64,000 bases of DNA, from contig NC_066593.1 in the NCBI RefSeq assembly GCF_905475345.1, positions 7,627,274 to 7,691,273 of the forward strand. The letters are read 5' to 3'. Under the pieces are notes generated by a model, which was given only the letters and a program-made list of their open reading frames with translations, was not told the origin of the DNA and did no database searches. This document shows, in pieces, positions 39,512 to 51,002 of the stretch. This DNA comes from Vespula vulgaris. Taxonomy: Eukaryota; Arthropoda; Insecta; Hymenoptera; Vespidae. How positions within the stretch are numbered: position 1 is the first letter of the stretch; each line of letters starts with the position of its first letter. The translations under genes and the position numbers were made by a program.

Positions 39512-39978
39512 TAAGCAAAAGGAAGCAAGCTGGCAGGCGGAGGTGGGTCGAGGCAGCCTGGGTTCTAGCAACGACGTAACCCGTCATGGTGAAGGGGATG
39601 ACGGGGGTACTGCGGGTGAAGGACGAGGGAAATAGTAGCAGAAGAGGGGAAGAGAGAGAGAGAGAGAGAGGACTATGGATTAGACAGAGACAATAAAAGA
39701 GGAGTGTATGAGGGAGAGAAAGAGAAAGAGAGAGGAAGGGAGAATGGATCGTGAGTTAGACAGAGAAAAAGAGACGAAAGCTGGAAAATCGTTGGATAGA
39801 GAAAGAGAGAGACGGAAACAGAAAGATATAGAAAGAGTGAGTGTTAGTAAAAGGGACGAAGGATGGAAAAGCGTGAGTTAAAGAGAGAGGGAGGGAGACA
39901 GAGAGAGAGAGAGAGACAGCCAGACAGAGAGAAAAAGAGACAGAGGCATGGATGGAGAGAGAAGGAGGAAGAGAGAGC

Positions 39979-40009
<31 letters not shown>

Positions 40010-40605
40010 GAAAGCAAGCATACTGGGATAGATGGAAGGGTGGGAAAGAGCGAGAGGGGTGGACTGTCGAGGGGTAGAAGAGAGAGACGAGGAGAAGCGA
40101 ACGTTGCGATCGATCGGCACTCTCCGAGCAGCGGGAGGCTTTTGGCTATATAGAAGAGCTCCTCCTACACTCTCTGCACCAATACAACCCACGCTTTTCG
40201 CTTTTCCTATAGCACCTTTCTCATCTTCGTTCTTCGGAGGACTATTTTTATCCATTTCTCTCTTTTTCTCTTTCTCTCTTTCTCTCTCCTTCTCTCATTC
40301 TATCTATCTTTATCTTTCTTTTCGTTTAGAGACTTCTTTCCCTGTCATATAGGACTACTTCCTTACTCTTCGAAGCACGCAGAATTCTGTGACGAACGAC
40401 TGACATAAGCGAGAGCAGCTGTTCCCAACGGACACGCTTCCTTAGTTCATTCGCTTCCTCCTTGAAAGAGGGAACTGAGCCCTCTTCGGTGTACGTCACA
40501 GACATGTTGCACGACGAAGCGGCTCCTCGTCTCTACTCTTTTTCTCTCTCTTTTGAAAAAAGATGAGGGGAAAGAGAAAAAGAGAGAAAGAGGGAAAGAG
40601 AAAGA

Positions 40606-40622
40606 TAGATAGATAGATAGAG
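40606..40622. repeat. (GATA)4 repeat
   Basis: Short GATA tetranucleotide run within purine-rich sequence; contains GATA-factor cores by nature of the repeat. Confidence 0.85.
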
Positions 40623-40760
40623 ATAAAGACTGGAGGGTGAACGAAGGGGAAAACGAAAGGAGATACGCTACTGTACTAATTCGTAGTTTCTTCTTCTCCT
40701 TCTCCTCTTACGATCACGCTCTCACGTTTGTACGTGCATTTCACTACTTCGAAGGGCTCA

Positions 40761-42448
40761 AATTCTTCTTCTTTTAACCCCGACACTCGTTACGTTGAAA
40801 TACGAAAGAATATGTTTACGGCTTTAGGGCTGAGTTGTTCTTTACCGACCCGGAGACTTACGACTTGTCGAGAGGGCCGAAACAGAAAGAAGGGAAGAGA
40901 AAGGTGAAGATACTCCTCTCTGATTTTAATACCGAAAGTGCAGTAAAAGGGCTTTGACCCTTTTCAATTACTCGCAATGGGCAGGAACGAACGAGATTTC
41001 TTTACCGACGATTCTTCTTCACAACCGTGGAAACTCGGTGATAGAAAATTTATGTCGGGTTGCGTCAATGAATTGCATGAAAGAATTCGATTAACGATCC
41101 TTTTGGTCTCGTTCCAAAAATACGCTACGTCTTTGCGTATTTCTTTTTCTTTCTTTCTTTCTTTTTTCTTCTTGTGTTTCTTTCTTTACGACGTAACGAA
41201 AGAAAAGTCGGCTACCCCATTATTTATAGAACTTACGTAATGCACACTGTATTATGACAACGTATCTAGTTTTTTTTTTGTTCTTTCTTGTAACAGAATA
41301 TGTCGTACAAATTTTAGGGATACCTACCTATCAGACTCGAGTTGCACGATCGCATTAATAAAAGGGTATTCCCCTACGAACGTTACAACGGATCGCGAAA
41401 GTTTTGTCCTTTTCGCGAGTAATACAGTAACGCAAACTTTCCTTCGTGTTTCTACGTATATTCGTGTATGTGTGTATGTGTGTGCGTGTGTCGTGCGCGC
41501 GTGTTCGCGCGTGTATTTGTTGTTGGCAGAGATAACGAATGTAGTTGTAGAGTAGTCCTTCGTGTTATAACGAATGTAACAGGTTCTACGTTACGTCTTA
41601 GGTGTATTCGCTTGACACTAGATTTATCGAAATTGTAGAGTATTACATTTCTCTTCTTCCATCTCTTTTTCTATCTTTCTCTTTCACAGATATTCTTTCT
41701 CTTTTTTTTTGTGATCGTGCAATTGCAACTTTCATCCTTTCATCCTTCCTTTATCCCGAGCGACGTATTAAGCACTTAACGCCTGATCTATTTACACTTT
41801 ATTGGTCCACTATACTCTCCCTCTCTCTCTCTCTCTCTCTTTCTCTATCTATCTATTTATCTATCTATCTCTCTTTCTCTCTCTCTCGTAGAAACTTCTA
41901 ACTTCATTCGGAAGATATATCACGGCGGGAAACGAACTCGGCCGCACATCGCGTTCAACTTGAAATTGAGAAATGTTCGCCAAAACTGTTGCGAACCTCC
42001 GCGGAGTACTCGGTCCATCTCTCTTCTGTTAGTGCTGCTAGCTCTTCTTCTTCCACTACTTCCTTCTCCTCCTCCTACTGCTGCTGTTTCTCCTCCTCTT
42101 TTTCTCCCGTAAGAGCACCAGATGTAATTATCGTTTTTCCTCGCGGTACTAGAATCATGCATTATGATAAATGAAGTATTCGATGATAAATTTCTGACGG
42201 ACGCGCGTCGGTGCTCGGGAACTTTCGATAAATCTTTCTCATGGTATGGTTCTATGCTCGCCATGTGAACGTATACCTTTAGTAAATACATCAGCTTCAA
42301 ACCCATTCTCGAATTTACAAGTTTTCCCTAGTTCGAGCGTGGTTCGACCGGTTACTAGGTGGGACGTGTATAGATCCGGCCGATTGATAGCATCCCAAGT
42401 CGTCGATCATAACTTCAAGGAGAATCCATCCGATTAGAGAGAAAGAGA

Positions 42449-42450
<2 letters not shown>
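40761..42450. other. Spacer with CT block and alternating purine-pyrimidine segment
   Basis: 41455-41520 alternates purine and pyrimidine (GTGTATGTGTGCGTGTG, then GTGCGCGCGTG and CGCGCGTG), a sequence type that can form Z-DNA. 41821-41890 is CT/CTAT repeat. A frame at 40977-41240 starts with ATGG in fair context and has about 50 non-repetitive residues before a Phe/Ser run; no domain is recognised. 41930-42440 is moderately complex, without a supported gene. Confidence 0.45.
41819..41888. repeat. (CT)n-(CTAT)n compound repeat
   Basis: About ten CT units followed by CTAT and CTCT/TTCT units. Confidence 0.93.

Positions 42451-42523
<73 letters not shown>
42451..42523. repeat. (GT)36 microsatellite
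   Basis: Perfect GT repeat of 73 bp, the longest alternating GT run here and a potential Z-DNA former. Confidence 0.97.
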
Positions 42524-42525
<2 letters not shown>

Positions 42526-42636
42526 TGACAGAGTTCTTGTTCATAAGTAAAACTCTGAAATGGAGTTTGAAGAGGCTCTTCGACTTTTTGTACATCCAAT
42601 CCTTCCATCCTCCTTATTTTCTATAGTTTCACTTTT

Positions 42637-42654
42637 CATCTATCTATTTATCTA

Positions 42655-42709
<55 letters not shown>

Positions 42710-42740
42710 ATGTATATATATATGTATGTATGCATGTATG

Positions 42741-42773
<33 letters not shown>

Positions 42774-42787
42774 TGCATGCATGTATG

Positions 42788-42841
<54 letters not shown>

Positions 42842-42846
42842 ATGTA

Positions 42847-42882
<36 letters not shown>

Positions 42883-42895
42883 TGTATACATATCT
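42637..42895. repeat. Compound (TATC)-(TA)-(TATG)-(GT)-(TATG) microsatellite block
   Basis: About 260 bp of serial repeats: TATC units, then (TA)n to about 42700, TATG/CATG units to about 42787, (GT)n 42788-42825, then TATG units to about 42890. The two TATG arrays flank the GT tract. Frames on both strands through it (Tyr-Val-Cys-Met or Thr-His-Ile-Tyr) are artefacts. Confidence 0.97.
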
Positions 42896-43788
42896 TATCT
42901 ATCGATTTCTTTCAACAGTCACCATTAACGATCCCGTACTTTTATTAAAGTGTGCTGATGTTAATGTATACATAGCTTTCTCATTGTCTTAAAATTCTTC
43001 GTATTCTTGACTTCTCATGGTCAAAGAAAAGTTTATGAAATATTACTACCTTAAAAGACCTACCAGTGGAAATGTCGATTTTATGTCCACTTTTACGAAG
43101 CAAATGACGAGTTCTACTAGTTAACGATCCATTAATAATCTTGACTTATGTAAATTGTATTATTACGTCATTATTATTCTTTTCTAATATTTCGTGCAAC
43201 GTTAGATCAATTATAATTTCGTAACTCCGATATTTCAAGGTTGTAAAAGAAATTAGTGTGATAATTTTATTCGAAATAATCGAATCGAATCGAAGAGAAA
43301 AAGTGGAGAAATGATTAAAAAAAAAAGAAAAAGGAAAATAAAAAGAAAAAAAAAGAAGAAGCGTAAAATGGTACTTGTAATTGAGTTTGGAATCATTAAC
43401 GGAGATGACGTATCCGTAAAGTATAGAAAGTTCGATCGTAATTTCGAACTATCGCTTGCAGGGTGCAGTTCGAGCGTTGTCAAACGTAACGTGTAGTAGG
43501 TAACCCTCAACCCCTCATCCCTCGACTCTAAAACGCGATAGGGAGAAGAGGGGTAGAGAATGTTTGCGCATCGATCGAATTTCTGTCTCTGTTTTCCTGT
43601 GATCAAACTTTATCCGGAGACTAGACGTTACTGCTGAAACGGAGCATGTAATTTGGGTACACGTAATTGTAGCGCATAAAACACCTGGGCTCCTTCGCAC
43701 GATACGTTCGAATGTACATATGTATATATCTATGCATGTATGTATATGTATATATATATTTATATATATACATATATATGTACGTGTG

Positions 43789-43790
<2 letters not shown>

Positions 43791-43839
<49 letters not shown>
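43791..43839. repeat. Interrupted (CT)n microsatellite
   Basis: CT repeat with a single TTT interruption near 43813, preceded by TATA/CATA units. Confidence 0.95.
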
Positions 43840-44359
43840 TTCTTCACTTTTCTCCTTCTGTCGACAGCAAAGCGATATCTTACCCTACGTTGCAACTTGC
43901 AAAATTAATAGTATACTTGAATGCAACTTACATATACGTAATAAGCATTATCAATCTTAACATACAACTTTTGCACACTAAACAGATGGCGAGTATTTCA
44001 TCGTTTGCGTTACATAAGATGCCCTTATTTTTCTTTGTTATATTAAACATATAAAGATATATTTAAATTTCATTTTGAAATTGGTTATCGAAAAGAAAAG
44101 TTGCTCGAGCATGCACGAATTTTTTTTTTTCGTTATTTTTACGAGAATGACGTAGAAGCGAATAATGGCTGGCTGGTTAAATGGGGAGATAAAAAAAGAT
44201 ATCTTCATAAAAACTTTACAAAGAAATTCAAACGAGTTTTTCCAATGGTTAAGAACTATCGGGAAATTAAACGATATCATTGAGACAATGCAATATTCAT
44301 ATTGAGAGTAAAATCATTTATTTTCGATAAAAGTAACAGACAACAATATATACAACAAT

Positions 44360-44380
44360 AACAACAACAACAACAACAAC
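44360..44380. repeat. (AAC)7 repeat
   Basis: Seven AAC units followed by GATAAAAA. Confidence 0.93.
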
Positions 44381-44559
44381 GATAAAAAAGACAAAAAAAC
44401 TATAAAAATATAGAAATTCGTAAAAGAAAAAAGGAGAAAAAAAAGGTAATTTTTTTTTATCAGTTACCATTATTATTTCTCGTCATACGTATACGCATGC
44501 TGACATTAACATTAAACGAAGTTACCGAGCAATGTATAAAACATAGTTAATTAACAATA

Positions 44560-44815
44560 ATACACGTTGACGAGACAGACGGCGAGGTCGTTACTGTTTT
44601 ACGTCAAATAGGGCGAGAGTTCGTTTACATTATTATCCGTTGCTGACGCTTTATCGTCCGACGTTAACACGCGTTTTCGGACATCGCGTAGAGGCATCCG
44701 CATCGCGGCCAAGCACCGAACGAACTCGCGTGCATCGCGTAATTACACGTCGTGCAAACGACGTAGAAATACCATTGCGAGATTTCCCGACAGACTCGTG
44801 TACTTTTGTTCCGTC
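44560..44815. promoter_or_regulatory. CpG-rich island
   Basis: A dense run of CpG (for example CATCGCGGCC, ACTCGCGTGCATCGCG, ACGACGT) unlike the AT-rich flanks, with a TTACGTCA site at 44599-44606. An ATG-less frame from about 44640 is open for about 60 residues before a CT microsatellite (44818-44836). Its residues (Arg/Thr/Ser-rich) match no family I know. High CpG in an insect with CpG methylation would imply an unmethylated germline state; a regulatory element or 5' untranslated exon is possible. Confidence 0.3.
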
Positions 44816-45059
44816 ATCTCTCTCTCTCTCTCTCTTTCCCTCTTTGTCTGTCTGTCTGTCTCTCTGTTTCTCCGTCTTTGTTTTTCTCGTTTCTTACATT
44901 CACAAGCACGTGTCTATTTTCCTTCTCTCTTTCTTTTCTTACTCCATAAAAGACTCGCAAAGGTCTCCTTCTTCTCCTCTCTCTTCTTCTCTCCTCCCTC
45001 ATTCCACCCCCTTCCTCCCTCCTTCCTATCACCTCATTCGTACAAACACGAACATATAC

Positions 45060-45290
45060 GTTTTACGTCGACGACTTGAGAAAGGTCAGGTCTAGGTCGC
45101 GTGTTTAGATCTACGCGCGATCGAAGAACGCTACTTCGCCTCGTAACATCGACTTTTAATGAAACTGGCTTAAGAAGGACGCTGCTATCTCGACGAGCGC
45201 TCGATAAAATTTATAGCCAACACCGAATAACGCGATCTTTGTTCATTCTCGAATCTCGTTTAAAGCTATACGAATATTTGAGGGCGTAGG
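45060..45290. other. CpG-rich complex segment
   Basis: Continues the island character after the pyrimidine tract (44818-45035), with GGTCAGGTCTAGGTCGCG, CTACGCGCGATCG and GACGAGCGCTCG. A plus-strand frame (45101-45289, 62 codons) is Arg/Leu-rich without resemblance to a known protein. Confidence 0.25.
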
Positions 45291-46229
45291 AAAGGGGTGT
45301 GTCTAGAATATATTAATATGTTCAACGATCTATAGGGGTGTGTGTGTGTTTGTGTGTAAGTACGTTAGCTTTTCTGTGATATACATAGGCATGTTATCTC
45401 TTGGTACACGACACGAAGGTCGTATTGGAAATTATTTTATCATGTATAATAATATGACTTTTAGCAAATTGATTGGAGGATTATTTATAAAAAAAAGAAA
45501 GCTTTATTCTTATAATAAAAGAAATAATTTATATATTTTGTTTAATGAAATAAATATATATCGTAGAGTTAAGTAATATTATTAGAAGCGATTATAATTT
45601 CATCTTATAACTATATAACTTGTTTATTAAATCAACGTGTATCGATCTACTTTCAATGACTTATAAATGACTTATGCACGTTGCATGGTCGTATCATTTC
45701 GAATAAATATCGTTGTCAAATGATAAAACTGAGATAAATCATCTTTATCGATTGTCAACGTATCCAAGTTTTCATCTTGACCGGACGAGTTTATAAATGC
45801 GAATGAAAACGAAAGAGACACATGCATCTACTTTGACATTTCACGTACGTGTTCACAAAGGTACGGTTCGTTGCCCATCAACAATGACCCATCGATATAT
45901 TTTTAGAAAGTAGGAAATAAAAAGATCCTTCCTTAATAGAAATATGAAGATCGAACGATGACGCCAATAATATTATCATCCCATTTGAAGGAGAAAGCCT
46001 GTAGAATATGGCACGTAGTTATGGAATCAAAGGTCGTATCGAGGGGAGAATGCAACATCTGTTCTTTATATAAGAAAATATTTAATTCCCATGACGCACC
46101 CGATCCACTCGAATTCCATTGGCTATTTCCTGACCTACTCTACTCGAGTATCTTTTGAATTTGGCGTGCAATCGAGAGATACGGAATTTAATGTCGACAT
46201 GAGTAGGAGAAAAATAGTCTTTCTCTCTC

Positions 46230-46233
<4 letters not shown>

Positions 46234-46276
<43 letters not shown>
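46234..46276. repeat. (AT)21 microsatellite
   Basis: Perfect AT repeat followed by ACATAC/TATA mixtures to about 46330. Confidence 0.96.
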
Positions 46277-46279
<3 letters not shown>

Positions 46280-46510
46280 CACATACATATACATATATAT
46301 ATATACATATACACATTTATATATATATATTTTCTTTCTCTTCTTCTCTCTTTTTCTTCAATATTAGATTTGCATGCGATTGTTGAAAGCCACTATCAGC
46401 TTTATCACTCTCGTATAAAAACGTGAACGATCGATCTTCTAGCGTTTCTTTTTAAACCTCCTCGACGTTCTCATTTCACGGCGACAGTGCTAAAATTAGA
46501 TAAGAGTCAT

Positions 46511-46512
<2 letters not shown>

Positions 46513-46549
<37 letters not shown>

Positions 46550-46563
46550 CATACATACATACA
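46513..46563. repeat. (AT)15 plus (CATA)n
   Basis: AT repeat grading into CATA tetranucleotides. Confidence 0.94.
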
Positions 46564-47190
46564 TATATATATATCTTCTTTACGAATCCGATACTATATT
46601 CGATGTTATTGTTATTATTCGATATCATCTCGAACGATATACAGAAACGCGCGTCGATCAAATTCATTGACTGTGAGATCTTTATTTATTGGCTTGTATT
46701 ATCGCGATAATGTCATATTTATATCAATGAGATTAACTCTTATCCTGATAAACACAACAGAGAGAGAAGATTACATCCTTCAAATCCTATTTGTGAAAAT
46801 ATATTACGAATCGCAGTATACTAGAAAAAAATTTTTTTATTCGTATATTCGTATATTTTATTTGTCCGTCCAAATGAATATACGTGGAATAATGAAAAAT
46901 GATAACGAGGCTGGTACGTTGATATTTACAATTAATCGTTTAAATATTTAAACGGCATAGTTGATATAAAGTCATAAATTTAAAATATACCATTCTGTCG
47001 GATTATTTAAATTATTGACTTTATCCGGACCATAAAGTTTGACGTTATCAAAGTGATCTCGAGGACATGAATAAGATTGTATCTTTGCAAATTATTGTTC
47101 ACTTCTTTGATTTATTATCGTTTACACTTTACGAGAAGTTTGCAAATCGATACGAGTTTGCATTTTCTTTTTTCTTCTCTCTCTCTCTTT

Positions 47191-47214
47191 CCCTCTCTCC
47201 CCCCTCCCTCTCCC
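47191..47214 (-). other. G-quadruplex motif on the minus strand
   Basis: C-tracts of 3, 6, 3 and 3 bases with spacers of 5, 1 and 3 bases give a canonical G3+N1-7 quadruplex motif on the complementary strand, inside a CT-rich tract. Confidence 0.6.
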
Positions 47215-50191
47215 TCTCTTCTTCCTTTCCTTTCCTTCCCTTCTTTTTTCTTGGACCATGGCTCAAATGAACTTTTTATTAAATTAAATCTTTTCGTAAA
47301 AAATATTGACACGTTTATGAAGTTTTATAAATCAATTAAATGGTTATCAAAGTTAACGAGTTAATCAAACTTTACTTGTATCTTTTAAATGATAATGGTT
47401 ATTGTTATAAAAGATCGAGGTAAAAAAAAAAGAAAAAGAAACGGAGAGAAGTAAAGAATGATTATCTATTGACATTTTTGTTCTCTCATCGTTATTATTT
47501 TCAAGGTGATCCAAGAACGACATTCCTTTGTGTGCTTATTTGCTTATACCGAAGAATAAGTTTGATCGATCTGTTTGTAAAGACTATCGATAAGTATTAT
47601 GCATACAAAACGCACACTCGCATACACCTTGAGTTATGTCTGATCTTCGTAATCGTTGCTGTTTATTGTGCGTTTTATATTTATAGAACGTATTAGACCG
47701 CGTAAATATTTTTCCATCAACTTAAAATGTAATTGTCGTTGGTAATGCGAGTCTATTTTTAATTATCGACAATTTTTTATTTTTTTATTACATTTACAAT
47801 TAAATTGCTAAGTATATTTAATAAAAGTGTTATGTCCGTAATAATCGCTAAAAAATCGTTATCGTATGTTTTTGCTTAATTATTGAAACTTGATTAAGCA
47901 AGGAGACGAGTAAGTACACAGAAAATTAGTTGAACAAATTTGATTTATAATGTAATATCATATATAAGTATTAAACGATTATCTTTCGCTATTAATTATC
48001 CTCAATCCCCCTCATTAATTAATCTACGAGATATAATATAAAATATATGCCTATTTTTTTCTGTTTTTTTTTTCTTTACTTTTTTTTTATTTTTTTCATC
48101 GAATAATTCAAACTATAGATACATATTTCTGTACAAACATAGATTTCAATAAGGAGAAAAAAATAAAAAGAAATCTGCTCCGGACTCTGGTGTTTTTCTC
48201 GAAAAATAGGAAATCTATTGATCCGTGATCTTCCACGTTTATATTACAAACGTCGTTTGCACGAAAATATTTGTTCGCTTTGTGGAAGATCGTACAACGG
48301 CATTCATTGTTTGAAAATTCGTGAAATCTATCGAATCTATCAACGGTTTTACGCTATAGCGATGGTATATCGGTCAATCCAATTAAATAATTAAGTACTC
48401 CACATGACACAGCATTTTTACGGCTTTCAGACCTAAAACCTATTTCCCCGTGAGAAAAATATACCTCTCGGTTTTTACATTTTCGTTATTCGTTTGCTAA
48501 TCATAGAATGAAATCGACGCTTTAATTAAATTAACGAAAAGGATAACCATCGTGAATAATTGCAATGTTAAACGGTGTAAACGAATTTTTCGTATGATTT
48601 CTTATGGGAATTATAAAATTGCTCCAATTTAATTCAAATAATATAATTTTTGTCGTTTTTATAATAAATGAAAATAATGTAATTTTCTCGTTTTGCTTCT
48701 CTCTTTCTGCCAGTTAATACATACCAATGTATGTGTGAGTATGCGAGCATGGATGCATGCTACCGGAATACCACAGAATTGCTATGATTAACCCTTATTG
48801 ATCTCTACGTTTTTGTCACCATGCACCAGCTTATTGTCATGAGTTCAGTACACTCGTACCGAAAAGAGAAATTAGTTCCTTCTTAAATGTGATTTCTAGA
48901 GTCAATTTCCAACTTGATTACGTATTTTTCTAATATCTTGTTTTCTAAAAGATCGTATGAATTATATAGAAAGAGAGAGAGAGAGAGAAAAATTATAGTT
49001 TCGATATGTAAATTAAATAGAATCAAATAGAACGGTAGACGCGTTTCTGTTTTTAAAAATGAATATTTTTCTGGATTGTAGATACATTTCTGTGTACGTT
49101 CGAGCGTTAGTTAGACGTTGCAAGAATTAATTTTTGGATGAAAAATATAAAATTTTACAATTTTTATTATATCTCCTACGAGCACGTAAACATAAGATAT
49201 GTCAACGTCAACGAGTCGAAGCGAATCGTTTTTTGCTCATTGATTTATCGACGGCATTGTCCATACACTCCATCAATCCAGATTCTAATACCGGCACCTA
49301 ATAAACGCGACATACAATTGGAATAAATCACCGTTCGTCATCCTACCACGTGTAGACACCGAAGGAATATTTATCGCTTTCCTATGATAAATGAATATCC
49401 GTCGACGGAATCATTCGCTAACTATATTCGGTTTACTATCTTCTCGTATTAACCGAAAACTGATTGAAATGATATCAAATCATTTAAATTTACAGATATG
49501 TATTTCTTTAATTAAGAAAAATCGTTGCGAAGATGTCACACAAAGGCTATTTTTATCAATTACTATGCTATTCTTTATATAAGTGTAGTTTCAGCTGCAC
49601 GTAATTTTTTCCTTGTTTTTAATAATTTTGTTCTTTTTTTTTTTTGTTGAACAAAATTTCGGGAAAGTTTCAAGGAAAAAATTCCGAGAATTGATGAAAA
49701 ACAAAAAAAAAATATAGTAAAATTATTAAGCTCTCCGTGAAAATTAATTTTTTAACCAAAAAAAAAAAAGGAAGAAAAAATCCCTACCCGCTACTAAAGA
49801 TAATCTTGTTTTAAACATCCTCTAAATATTTTAAATTATCTAATCTGATGAAAATTCATTGAGAGACATGTATGTTCGAATAGAAAAATGTAATTTCGAG
49901 AGAAACGCGTTGAAAGTTTAATGGTAACTAGTAAGCGACCGTATGAATAATCCACAACTTTTCGGAAAAAGCACCATTAATAATTCGAATTTCGGTGTAA
50001 TGATTTAGAGGCATACTTTTAAAATTTCAAGCATGGAAAAGAAGAGGATGTAAAAAAAAAAAGAAAAAACGAGAAGAGAGAAAAAGGCAAATTTCGACAT
50101 TTCGAAGTCGAAAGTAACTCTCTCTATGAAAATAGTATTAGCGCTCGAGATTATTTGAAATCACGTGTAGGAATAATGTTCCGTTCTATTT

Positions 50192-50226
50192 AAAAAAAAA
50201 AAAAAAAGAGAGAGAGAGAGAGAGAG
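50192..50226. repeat. Poly(A)-(GA)n compound
   Basis: Sixteen A residues run into about ten GA units. Confidence 0.93.
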
Positions 50227-50328
50227 AAAGAGAAAAAAAGATCGTGATTGAAAGAGTTCTTGTTTTTCAAGGACGAGTTGACGAGTAAAAGAAAGTCTTT
50301 AAAATGATATTGACGTACGTACCGTGTA

Positions 50329-50585
50329 ATAGTATACATATAGTAGTATATAGTACAACGTAGTCGTTGATTCGGGTTTCTGGGATATTGGAAACAAGCC
50401 AGAAAGTGAAACCACTGGCTCTTCAGGTTGCCTATTGCTCGCCCTCTGTAATCGCAATGTTTTTAATTCGGATAATGGCACTGTTCTCGTATAGTCGAAA
50501 TGCTTCAGCCCGACGATATTCCTCCAGCACGGTAGATATATCGAAAAAAGAATCGACACGACACACATTGAGGAATGTATACTAT
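50329..50585. other. Compositionally distinct segment bounded by inverted repeats
   Basis: ATAGTATACAT (50329-50339) and its exact complement ATGTATACTAT (50575-50585) enclose 235 bp. About 150 bp of this (50360-50540) are clearly richer in G and C and have balanced codon-like composition. On the plus strand a frame from about 50354 stays open to a TAG at 50488-50490, reading through VVVDSGFWDIGNKPESETTG near its start; the minus strand and another plus frame are also open. I do not recognise the product. It could be a fragment of an inserted element, a decayed exon, or a conserved element with chance-open frames. Confidence 0.3.
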
Positions 50586-50967
50586 AGAAACCTATTCACA
50601 TGGCGTTTGTTATATCATTCCACGGAAATAATAGTTACGTGTACAAACGTTTTTCTTTTAATTTCTTTAAATAGATGAAATCTTCATTCTTCTATTTTTT
50701 TTTTTTTTTTGAAATCTTCCTTTTTATTCTCATCATTCGAAATAATCAGACGTTTGCATATTGACGTTTGACAAAATAGATAAAAATTATTATTTTTTTT
50801 TTTTCAATGTAAAGAAGCTAAGTTTCTTATCGTAGAATAATTTTCGAAAATTTTGTATTAACGCAAGTGACGTAATCGGAAAGTGTTAATGATAATTCAA
50901 CTTGGTAGTAGATAAATTCATTGAGTTTGTTCGCTCGATCGGTGCAACGATTAAGAATGATTTCATT

Positions 50968-50970
<3 letters not shown>

Positions 50971-50998
<28 letters not shown>
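50971..50998. repeat. (CT)14 microsatellite
   Basis: Perfect CT repeat. Confidence 0.95.

Positions 50999-51002
<4 letters not shown>

Larger units (their letters stand above)
39395..40760 (+). promoter_or_regulatory. GC- and purine-rich island, candidate promoter or 5' exon
   Basis: This is the most GC-rich part of the window. 39410-39630 carries CpG-rich sequence, a canonical G-quadruplex motif (39491-39511), a donor-like GGGGTAAGC at its 3' edge, and a second G-rich cluster (39594-39629). 39640-40080 is almost pure purine on this strand (GAGA-type tracts), which in insects can recruit GAGA factor. A TATATA box (40147-40152) sits just downstream, with CACCAATACA about 30 bp further on where a start site would be expected. 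An E-box CAGCTG lies near 40417. Together this suggests a plus-strand promoter, but no coding exon follows that I can recognise. It could instead be an untranslated exon or simply a purine repeat field. Confidence 0.35.
42896..44560. other. Noncoding spacer
   Basis: AT-rich with purine runs (43316-43365), an AT/CT compound repeat (43736-43839) and a CAA run (44360-44380). No coding or RNA signature. Confidence 0.55.
45291..50328. other. Long AT-rich noncoding spacer
   Basis: Contains AT microsatellites (46234-46276, 46513-46542 with CATA tail), pyrimidine tracts (47178-47250, 48055-48100), and poly(A)-(GA) at 50192-50226. 45985-46190 is a more complex stretch. 48227-48291 can fold on a 10-bp outer stem (GATCTTCCAC/GTGGAAGATC). 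No gene seen. Confidence 0.55.

Noticed and set aside
42560..42928. Overlapping Tyr/Val/Cys/Met ORFs on both strands
   Set aside because: Artefacts of TATG, TA and GT repeats.
48227..48291. 10-bp stem with 45-base interior, miRNA-like at first sight
   Set aside because: Inner part folds poorly, with large internal loops; not a convincing precursor.
49624..49658. AATTTTGTTC/GAACAAAATT inverted pair
   Set aside because: AT-rich 10-mer around a T-run, at chance level and without flanking duplication.
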